Below, one piece after another: positions 1-5,050 of a DNA stretch of 5,050 nucleotides. The position numbers and the translations under genes are program-made. Numbering within the stretch: position 1 is the stretch's first letter; each line of letters starts with the position of its first letter. Origin of the DNA: Gemmatimonadota bacterium (GTDB lineage: Bacteria; Gemmatimonadota; Gemmatimonadetes; Gemmatimonadales; Gemmatimonadaceae). The notes below the pieces were generated by a model. That model had not been told where the DNA came from, ran no database searches, and saw only the letters and a program-made list of their open reading frames with translations. The stretch lies in NCBI GenBank assembly GCA_947457715.1, contig CANGXK010000220.1, forward strand, positions 1 to 5,050. The letters are read 5' to 3'.

Positions 1-1215
1 AATGCGTGGACCCGCGCCGAACGGGATGTAGGCGCCCGGCGTCATTTCACCTTCGCGCTCGGGCAGGAAGCGGTCGGGATCGAAGCGATCGGGGTTCACC
101 CACATCTTCTGATGCCGGTGCATGCTCCACGGCGCGATCATCAGCATCGTGCCGCGCTTCACCCGGCGGCCCGCGATCTCGGTATCCTGTGCGGCCACGC
201 GCGGCAGGAACGTGATCGGCGGATACAGTCGCAGAACCTCACGGAAGAAATTGCGCACGTACGGCAGGCGCTTTGTGTGCTCCAGCAGCACGGGGCCGTC
301 GCCGACCACCCGCTCGACTTCGTCACGCATGCGCGCGACGGCGCCGGGCTGCATGGAGAGGATGTAGAAGGCCCAAGTGAGTGAGCTGGCCGTCGTCTCG
401 TGCCCAGCCAAAAAGAATACGCCCAGCTGATCGATGAGCTCTTCGCGCGTGAACGGCTGTCCCGTATCGGTGTCACGCGCATCGAGCACCGCACCGGCAA
501 TGTCATCGAGTCCCGTCGTCGCGATGCGCGTGTCGAGCATCGTGCCCAGGTGCCGGCGGATGCGCGCGCAGGCGTCGCGGACAGGCTGCGGCTGGGTCGT
601 GGGCGACCACGGCTTGTCGATCAACAGTCGTTTGATGTCGATGCTGCCCACCTGCCGCTCGAAGCGCATGAAGTCTTCGAAGACCTGCTGCGACGTGTCC
701 CCCTGCAGCGGCACCGAGAAGATCGTACGCGTGATGACGTCGGCCGTCAGATGACTCATCGCGGCGTCGAGCGAGAACGTGTCGCCGGACGACGAGAGCG
801 CACGCAGGCGGGCCTCGAAATCGTGCACCGCTGCCGCCATGAAATCGAAGGCGCGGTTGATGCGCATGTGCGAGAAGGCCGGCTCGACCATCTTGCGTTG
901 CCGCCGCCAGGTGTCACCGCTCGTCACGAACATCGAGTTGCCGACGAGATCTTCGAGCGCTTCCACGAACAGGTCGTTCTTGGGGAAGAGATCGTGATCG
1001 GTGAGGATCCTGTTCACCCACACCGGATCGTTGATGAGCAGGATCCCGCGCCGCGACGAGCCGAGCGGCGTCACCATCTCGCGATAGGCGAGATCGGGCA
1101 GCAAGCTCAGGAGGTCCTTCTGGCGGCGCCAGAGCAGCCGCAACAGGGACGTGACCGGTGCCCGCGGCACCGGCGCGGGCGGACGGTAGAGCGGGGACAG
1201 CGTAGCGTCAGGCAC
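1..1215 (-). CDS. Cytochrome P450 monooxygenase, C-terminus cut off by the window edge
   Basis: Heme-thiolate monooxygenase that would insert one oxygen atom from O2 into an organic substrate using electrons from a redox partner. The 405 visible residues carry the family landmarks in order: C-helix WRRQR at 103-107 (W and R contact heme propionates), I-helix AGHETT at 270-275 (oxygen activation), K-helix E-x-x-R at 326-329 (EVLR), the meander region NPDRFDPDRF at 374-383, and FGAGPRI at 399-405. The FGAGPRI segment begins the heme-binding loop; the cysteine ligand should be the next codon, outside the window. There is no N-terminal membrane anchor, only a proline-rich leader (about residues 8-20), so it is probably a soluble bacterial P450. 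The start chosen is GTG at 1215, overlapping the upstream gene's stop by 8 bp. GTG at 1170 is possible, and neither has a strong ribosome-binding site. No ferredoxin or reductase gene is visible. Substrate and CYP family cannot be assigned. Family call is very secure; the start is moderately so. Confidence 0.95.
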   Translation of the reverse strand, partial: MPDATLSPLYRPPAPVPRAPVTSLLRLLWRRQKDLLSLLPDLAYREMVTPLGSSRRGILLINDPVWVNRILTDHDLFPKNDLFVEALEDLVGNSMFVTSGDTWRRQRKMVEPAFSHMRINRAFDFMAAAVHDFEARLRALSSSGDTFSLDAAMSHLTADVITRTIFSVPLQGDTSQQVFEDFMRFERQVGSIDIKRLLIDKPWSPTTQPQPVRDACARIRRHLGTMLDTRIATTGLDDIAGAVLDARDTDTGQPFTREELIDQLGVFFLAGHETTASSLTWAFYILSMQPGAVARMRDEVERVVGDGPVLLEHTKRLPYVRNFFREVLRLYPPITFLPRVAAQDTEIAGRRVKRGTMLMIAPWSMHRHQKMWVNPDRFDPDRFLPEREGEMTPGAYIPFGAGPRI

Positions 1216-1942
1216 CCTGAGTGGTCATCCGCGCCGGTCGGCGCTGCGTGAGACGAATGCGGATCTGGTGGTAGATGATGATGGCCAGGCCAACCACCAG
1301 CGGGATCGCCCACATCTTCGGATTGAGGGCGTTCTGTGGCCTCAGCCGGACGAAGCCGAAGGCCATGAAGGCGGTGTACACCGAGATCCCCGACCCCACG
1401 ATCGCCTTCACATGCTCCAACTGGTACGCAATCTTCGACGGGCTCGCGGTGTAGATAAACCAGAGGTTGGTGATCCCCGATGCCACGCCGACCACGGCAA
1501 TGCCCATCATGAGCACTTCACTGATCAACCAGCCACGATAGGCGCACAGGAGCGCCATGGCGATCACCAGCAGGTTGAGCCCGACGTTCGGCCAGCGGCG
1601 GTTCTCCAGATGTGCCTTCTTGTTGCGCACCGTCACCAGCCCGTGCCAGACCAAGCTCACGGTCAGGATCGCCAGATACAGCATCATCCAGCCGAAGATC
1701 CCCTGGACCCGGGAGGCGGGCCAATCCGGGAGGTGGGGGTGGGTGGCCACCGGGGCCAGAATCGTGTTCGTGCCCATCCCGACCGCCATCGTGGCAGTCA
1801 CCAACATCAGATAGGCGTACACCGTCCCGAATTTCTTGTGATTCTGGCTCCCCTTCTTGCCGAAGACGGGGATCCAGAAGAGTACCAGCCCGATCGCCCC
1901 CGTGGTGACGTGCACCAACAGGAACCATTTGAACGGCCACAT
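1208..1942 (-). CDS. Seven-helix integral membrane protein, DUF2306-like
   Basis: A 244-residue, very hydrophobic protein of unknown function. About seven membrane segments can be read at roughly residues 7-27, 39-63, 82-105, 119-139, 142-164, 178-199 and 210-227, and there is no cleavable signal peptide. The first helix has a histidine (H11) followed by small residues. The first loop carries an H-x-x-x-G-x-x-Y pattern (H35, G39, Y42), and H177 opens the sixth helix. This layout resembles uncharacterised membrane proteins of the DUF2306 type, but I assign that by pattern only. Histidines in or at the ends of helices (H11, H100, H177, H225) could bind heme or metal; this is inference. The start ATG at 1942 has a purine-rich Shine-Dalgarno. 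Its last 8 bp overlap the P450 start, implying co-transcription and translational coupling. The C-terminus is basic (about residues 228-239). Being a real gene is near certain; the function is unknown. Confidence 0.85.
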   Translation of the reverse strand: MWPFKWFLLVHVTTGAIGLVLFWIPVFGKKGSQNHKKFGTVYAYLMLVTATMAVGMGTNTILAPVATHPHLPDWPASRVQGIFGWMMLYLAILTVSLVWHGLVTVRNKKAHLENRRWPNVGLNLLVIAMALLCAYRGWLISEVLMMGIAVVGVASGITNLWFIYTASPSKIAYQLEHVKAIVGSGISVYTAFMAFGFVRLRPQNALNPKMWAIPLVVGLAIIIYHQIRIRLTQRRPARMTTQGA

Positions 1943-1950
1943 GACTTACG

Positions 1951-1960
1951 ACTTCTCCCT
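1951..1960 (-). promoter_or_regulatory. Shine-Dalgarno site of the membrane protein gene
   Basis: On the minus strand this reads AGGGAGAAGT, a good match to the anti-Shine-Dalgarno sequence. The GAGAAG core ends 8 nt before the ATG at 1942, and GGGAG ends 12 nt before it. It supports that ATG as the start. Confidence 0.55.
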
Positions 1961-2010
1961 CGGGTAGACAACCCGGATGTTCGGGACGACGTCTCGCTCC
2001 GGCCCTCGCC

Positions 2011-2044
2011 GGGTACGTACCTCTCTCCGGTAGGGTACGGTACG
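2011..2044. repeat. GGTACG repeat cluster with a 10-bp palindrome, possible operator
   Basis: GGTACG occurs at 2012-2017, 2034-2039 and 2039-2044. The first copy is half of the perfect palindrome GGTACGTACC at 2012-2021. The longer unit GGGTACG recurs at 2011-2017 and 2033-2039, spaced 22 bp apart, about two helical turns. Its place in a divergent promoter region, 70-103 bp upstream of the membrane protein start, would suit a dimeric regulator. No binding protein can be named from the sequence. Confidence 0.35.
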
Positions 2045-2143
2045 ATCGGCAGTGCCGCCAGCATGAATTCACCGACACGTTGCCTGAAACGCAGGGGTTG
2101 CCTCCTCGGCCAACACGCCTCGCGGAGAGATTCGCCCGGCTTC

Positions 2144-2157
2144 CCGTCGGAAGACGG
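2144..2157 (+). other. Small hairpin with GGAA tetraloop
   Basis: CCGTC (2144-2148) pairs perfectly with GACGG (2153-2157) around GGAA, a loop of the stable GNRA class. It lies just upstream of the putative clpX promoter, so it would not be in the clpX leader if that promoter is right. No T-tract follows, so it is not a classical terminator. It may be chance in GC-rich DNA. Confidence 0.3.
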
Positions 2158-2167
2158 CCCGTTTCGC

Positions 2168-2196
2168 TTGACCCTGCGAGTCCAAACGAGTTAACT
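2168..2196 (+). promoter_or_regulatory. Possible sigma70-type promoter for clpX-lon
   Basis: TTGACC at 2168-2173 matches the -35 consensus at five of six positions. After a 17-bp spacer comes TTAACT at 2191-2196, a weak -10 element with three of six matches. Transcription would begin near 2203 and give a leader of roughly 58 nt before the clpX ATG. The -10 weakness makes this tentative. No heat-shock sigma32 consensus was recognised. Confidence 0.35.
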
Positions 2197-2208
2197 GTAT
2201 GAAGGTGG

Positions 2209-2225
2209 GTGGCTTGTCTCGCCAC
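2209..2225 (+). other. Possible clpX leader hairpin
   Basis: GTGGC (2209-2213) can pair with GCCAC (2221-2225) around a 7-nt loop, and two further G-U pairs could extend it. If transcription starts near 2203, the stem is at the very 5' end of the mRNA, where it could affect stability. The ribosome-binding site is outside it. Confidence 0.25.
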
Positions 2226-2260
2226 TTTCCGTCATCGATCGCCCACCGTTCCGGACCGAC

Positions 2261-3523
2261 ATGTCCCACGACAAGCATCTCCGCTGCTCCTTCTGCGGCA
2301 AGTCCAAGGACGCCGTCCGGAAGTTCATTTCGGGCCCGTCGGTCTACATCTGCAACGAGTGCATCGCACTCTGCAATGAGATTCTGGCCGAGGACGAGGA
2401 ACGGGAAGTCACCGAAACGATCACCCAGGTGCCCACGCCCCGGGAGATCAAGAACACCCTCGACCAGTACGTGATCGGTCAGGAGAATGCGAAGAAGGCG
2501 TTGTCCGTGGCCGTTTACAACCACTACAAGCGCATCAACGCGGCCGGGAACGCTCGTGAGGACGACGTCGAGCTCGACAAGTCGAACATCCTCCTGATCG
2601 GCCCCACCGGCACGGGCAAGACGCTGCTCGCGCAAACGCTGGCCCGCATCCTCGACGTGCCGTTCACGATTGCCGATGCCACCACACTCACCGAAGCGGG
2701 CTACGTCGGTGAGGACGTCGAGAACATTCTGGTGCGGCTGCTGCAGGCCGGCGACTTCAACGTCGCCGAGTGCGAGCGCGGCATCGTCTATATCGACGAA
2801 ATCGATAAGATCGCGCGCAAGTCGGAGAACCCCAGCATCACGCGCGACGTGTCGGGCGAAGGCGTGCAGCAGGCGCTCCTCAAGATTCTCGAAGGCACCG
2901 TGGCCAGTGTGCCGCCGCAGGGCGGCCGCAAGCACCCGCAGCAGGAATACATCCAGATCAACACCAAAGATATCCTGTTCATTTGCGGCGGCGCCTTCGA
3001 CGGACTCGAAAAGATCATCGAGGCGCGCACCGGACGTCGCCAGCTCGGCTTCGACAACAAAAAGGGCGACGGCAAGGTGGTCTCGATCAAGCAGACCACG
3101 CCCAAGACGCCCTTTGCGGAAGTCGAGCCCGACGACCTGCTCCGTTTCGGCATCATCCCCGAACTCGTGGGACGATTACCGGTGTGTGTTCCGCTCGAAG
3201 CACTCGACGAAGAGGCACTGGTGCAGATCCTCAAGGAGCCCAAAAATGCGCTCACCAAGCAGTATCAGCGGCTCTTCGGTCTCGAAGATGTGAAGATTAC
3301 CTTCGAGGAGTCGGCGCTCCGCGCGGTGGCCAGCAAAGCGCTCAAGCGCGGCACCGGCGCGCGCGGTTTGCGCGCCATTCTCGAGGAAACCTTGCAAGAC
3401 ACCATGTTCGACCTTCCCACCCGGGATGACGTGGTCGAAGTCCGCGTCACGGAAGCCTCCGTCCTGCACGGCGGTGCACCGCTCCTCGAAATCGCGTCTA
3501 AGCGGCAGAAGAAGGAAGCCTGA
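2261..3523 (+). CDS. clpX: ATP-dependent Clp protease unfoldase subunit ClpX
   Basis: Hexameric AAA+ unfoldase that recognises tagged or damaged proteins, unfolds them with ATP and feeds them to the ClpP peptidase in the cytoplasm. At 420 residues it has the normal family length. The N-terminal C4 zinc-binding domain uses C9, C12, C31 and C34. The ATPase module shows Walker A GPTGTGKT (114-121), the pore-1 loop GYVG (147-150), Walker B IVYIDEID (175-182), the RKH pore loop (223-225), sensor 1 ILFICGGAF (238-246), the arginine finger R305 in IPELVGRLP, and sensor 2 GARGLR (366-371) with R368. The ClpP-docking tripeptide is LGF (262-264) where many orthologues have IGF, so ClpP binding looks retained. 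The ATG at 2261 gives the expected short lead to the zinc finger, although only a weak GGA lies upstream. The C-terminal codons supply a purine-rich ribosome-binding site for lon, whose likely start overlaps the stop. clpP is not immediately upstream, and the neighbour there is divergent. Confidence 0.98.
   Translation: MSHDKHLRCSFCGKSKDAVRKFISGPSVYICNECIALCNEILAEDEEREVTETITQVPTPREIKNTLDQYVIGQENAKKALSVAVYNHYKRINAAGNAREDDVELDKSNILLIGPTGTGKTLLAQTLARILDVPFTIADATTLTEAGYVGEDVENILVRLLQAGDFNVAECERGIVYIDEIDKIARKSENPSITRDVSGEGVQQALLKILEGTVASVPPQGGRKHPQQEYIQINTKDILFICGGAFDGLEKIIEARTGRRQLGFDNKKGDGKVVSIKQTTPKTPFAEVEPDDLLRFGIIPELVGRLPVCVPLEALDEEALVQILKEPKNALTKQYQRLFGLEDVKITFEESALRAVASKALKRGTGARGLRAILEETLQDTMFDLPTRDDVVEVRVTEASVLHGGAPLLEIASKRQKKEA
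3511..3518 (+). promoter_or_regulatory. Shine-Dalgarno-like site inside the clpX 3' end, for lon
   Basis: GAAGGAAG lies in the last clpX codons, just before the CTG at 3520. The AAGGA core (3512-3516) leaves only 3 nt to that CTG, which is short but usable. It is the strongest ribosome-binding match near any possible lon start, and so favours CTG 3520 over the later CTG or GTG codons. Confidence 0.45.
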
Positions 3524-5050
3524 GCACGAACCGCACTTTAAGGACCGGCAGCCAACGGCTGCCGGTCCTTCCACTGCGCGACGTGGTGTTGTTTCCCCAT
3601 GTCGCCATGCCTCTCCTGATCGGCCGCGAGGGCTCGCTTGCCGCGGTCGCTGCCGCCACTGACGGCACGCAGGAGCTGCTCCTCGTCACGCAGCGAGACG
3701 CCGATATCCCGACGCCCGGCGCTCCCGACCTCCACCGCGTCGGCGTGCTCGCGCGCCTCCAGCAGGTCACGCGTCTTGCCGGCGGCACGACCAAGATCCT
3801 GGTGGAAGCGGTCGCGCGCGTCAGCGTGCAGCGCTACAGCTCGGCGCGCGCCAGTGCGCTGCTCGAGGCGCGCGTCACACCGCTGCCGTTGCGTGCCGCG
3901 GGACGTCAGACACCGCGCGACAATGCGCAGGCGACGCTGCGGCACGCCCTCACGATGTTCGAGGAGTATGCGGCCCTGCACCGCCGCCTGCCACCCGAAG
4001 TCGTCGGGCTGCTGCAGGGGATCGACGACGAGGAGCGCATCGCCTTCGGCATTGCGGCGCACTTGCAGGTGCCGATCGAACAGCGCCAGCGCCTGCTCGA
4101 AGCGCCCACGCTCGACGAGCTCGCGACGCAGCTCGTCACGCTGCTGGGCAGCGAGCTCGAACTCTTGAAGCTCGAAAAGAAGCTCGACGAGCAGGTCCGC
4201 GGATCACTCTTCCAGAATCAGCGCGAGTTCTATCTGCAGGAACAGCTGCGCGCGATTCACAAGGAGCTCGGTCAGGAAGACGGCGACGAGTTGGAAGAGC
4301 TCGCGAAGCAGGTGGCCGAGCGCGGGTTGCCGCCGGCCGTGGCGACCCGGGCACACCGGGAGCTGCGCAAGCTCAAACGCAGCTCGCCGATGTCTCCCGA
4401 CGCGACCGTGACACGCGGCTGGCTCGACTGGGCACTGGGGTTGCCCTGGACCGTTCGTTCCGACGACACGATCGATCTCGAGCACGCGCGTGCGGTGCTG
4501 GAAGCGGACCACTATGGCCTCGAGGAAGTGAAGGAACGCATCCTCGATTACATCGCCGTGCTGGGTCGTGTCGGACACCTCCCCGGCCCGATCCTGTGTC
4601 TCGTGGGACCACCGGGCGTCGGCAAGACGTCGCTCGGCAAATCGATCGCGCATGCCCTCGGACGGAAGTTCGTGCGTATGGCGCTCGGTGGCGTGCGTGA
4701 CGAAGCCGAGATTCGCGGACACCGCCGCACGTACATCGGGGCGCTGCCCGGCCGCATCATTCAGGCGATGCGGCGCGCCGAGACGATCAATCCGGTGATT
4801 CTGCTCGACGAGGTCGACAAGCTCGGCAGCGACTGGCGTGGCGATCCGGCGGCGGCGTTGCTCGAAGTGCTCGATCCCGAGCAGCATCATGCGTTCAACG
4901 ATCACTTCCTCGAGGTCGACTATGACCTGTCCCAGGTGCTGTTCCTGACGACGGCCAATTCGCTGGCCTCGATTCCGGAAGCGCTGCGCGATCGGATGGA
5001 AATCATCCGGCTGCCGGGCTATCTGGAGCCGGAGAAGATCACCATCGCCC
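3520..5050 (+). CDS. lon: ATP-dependent protease Lon, C-terminus cut off by the window edge
   Basis: Homo-oligomeric cytoplasmic protease that unfolds and degrades misfolded and short-lived regulatory proteins. The 510 visible residues cover the LAN substrate-binding domain (from [14 protein letters not shown] at 14-27 to about 205), a charged coiled-coil linker (about 212-287, including [18 protein letters not shown]), and most of the AAA+ module. Motifs are Walker A GPPGVGKT (363-370), the pore-loop segment GHRRTYIG (400-407), Walker B VILLDE (426-431), sensor 1 TTAN (477-480) and the arginine finger R492 in RDRME. The Ser-Lys protease domain lies beyond the right edge. The frame is open from 3502 and has no ATG, GTG or TTG before 3583, which is already past LPVLPLRD. 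The best start is CTG at 3520, overlapping the clpX stop by 4 bp (CTGA) and giving a 13-residue lead. CTG 3559 and GTG 3583 are alternatives. A strong hairpin covers 3540-3570. Identity is certain; the start is not. Confidence 0.97.
   Translation, partial: MSTNRTLRTGSQRLPVLPLRDVVLFPHVAMPLLIGREGSLAAVAAATDGTQELLLVTQRDADIPTPGAPDLHRVGVLARLQQVTRLAGGTTKILVEAVARVSVQRYSSARASALLEARVTPLPLRAAGRQTPRDNAQATLRHALTMFEEYAALHRRLPPEVVGLLQGIDDEERIAFGIAAHLQVPIEQRQRLLEAPTLDELATQLVTLLGSELELLKLEKKLDEQVRGSLFQNQREFYLQEQLRAIHKELGQEDGDELEELAKQVAERGLPPAVATRAHRELRKLKRSSPMSPDATVTRGWLDWALGLPWTVRSDDTIDLEHARAVLEADHYGLEEVKERILDYIAVLGRVGHLPGPILCLVGPPGVGKTSLGKSIAHALGRKFVRMALGGVRDEAEIRGHRRTYIGALPGRIIQAMRRAETINPVILLDEVDKLGSDWRGDPAAALLEVLDPEQHHAFNDHFLEVDYDLSQVLFLTTANSLASIPEALRDRMEIIRLPGYLEPEKITIA
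3540..3570 (+). repeat. Perfect 14-bp inverted repeat at the clpX-lon junction
   Basis: AAGGACCGGCAGCC (3540-3553) is the exact reverse complement of GGCTGCCGGTCCTT (3557-3570), with AAC as the loop. All 14 pairs are Watson-Crick and ten are G-C. It begins 16 nt after the clpX stop, as a terminator would, but no T-tract follows on either strand (only two Ts end the stem on the plus strand). If lon starts at CTG 3520, it encodes about residues 7-17. It may act as an attenuator, an mRNA processing or stability element for clpX, or a brake on lon translation. Confidence 0.75.

Larger units (their letters stand above)
1943..2260. other. Divergent intergenic region between the membrane protein gene and clpX
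   Basis: This 318-bp gap separates two outward-facing transcription units and should hold promoters for both. Seen here are a GGTACG repeat cluster (2011-2044), a hairpin with a GGAA loop (2144-2157), a possible clpX promoter (2168-2196) and a leader hairpin (2209-2225). I see no CIRCE inverted repeat (TTAGCACTC type), no tRNA and no riboswitch consensus I recognise. A 43-codon ATG frame at 2063-2194 lacks a ribosome-binding site and is not called a gene. Confidence 0.7.

Noticed and set aside
400..1251. Long plus-strand open frame of 283 codons
   Set aside because: It lies antisense to the P450, and its translation is rich in Arg and His with no recognisable domain, which is typical of a GC-rich shadow frame.
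1268..2194. Plus-strand open frame of 308 codons running into the intergenic region
   Set aside because: Most of it is antisense to the membrane protein gene and low in hydrophobic structure. The only part outside that gene is a 43-codon tail (ATG 2063) with no ribosome-binding site.
2103..2235. Possible riboswitch (a glycine-type GGAGAG was noticed) or tRNA in the clpX upstream region
   Set aside because: The remaining conserved blocks of a glycine riboswitch are absent, and no T-loop GGTTCGAATC-like sequence or cloverleaf could be found on either strand.
2069..2935. Minus-strand open frame of 288 codons
   Set aside because: It is antisense to the N-terminal half of clpX, whose motifs are unambiguous. 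The frame is an effect of GC-rich codon usage.
3540..3570. Calling the inverted repeat a standard rho-independent terminator
   Set aside because: There is no T-tract after the stem on either strand, and it overlaps codons needed for the conserved Lon N-terminus. It was kept as a structured repeat of unknown role.
4204..4905. Minus-strand open frame of 233 codons
   Set aside because: It is antisense to the highly conserved Lon ATPase region, and the translation shows no family motifs.

Overview
The window is GC-rich bacterial chromosome with dense coding and two divergently transcribed gene pairs. There are no rRNA, tRNA, mobile-element or CRISPR signatures. The taxon cannot be fixed from the sequence. 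The high GC and the diverged but clearly bacterial ClpX and Lon would fit a Gemmatimonadota-like or other high-GC Gram-negative lineage, but this is a weak inference.

Left half (minus strand, about 1-1942): a seven-helix membrane protein resembling the DUF2306 type is followed, with an 8-bp overlap, by a cytochrome P450. The P450 runs off the left edge one codon before its heme-ligating cysteine. The overlap suggests one translationally coupled operon.

Middle (1943-2260): a 318-bp divergent intergenic region. It holds a cluster of GGTACG repeats including a 10-bp palindrome, a possible sigma70-type promoter for clpX, and two small hairpins. No CIRCE element is seen.

Right half (plus strand, 2261-5050): clpX, complete with its zinc finger, AAA+ motifs and ClpP-docking loop, is followed immediately by lon. 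The lon gene runs off the right edge after the ATPase module's arginine finger, so the protease domain lies outside. Both genes encode ATP-dependent protein quality-control machines. clpP is not adjacent.

The most unusual spot is the clpX-lon junction. The lon frame has no ATG, GTG or TTG codon that could give a complete conserved N-terminus. The best start is a CTG overlapping the clpX stop codon (CTGA). A perfect 14-bp inverted repeat with a 3-nt loop sits across the first conserved lon codons, where a terminator, attenuator or translational control hairpin could act.
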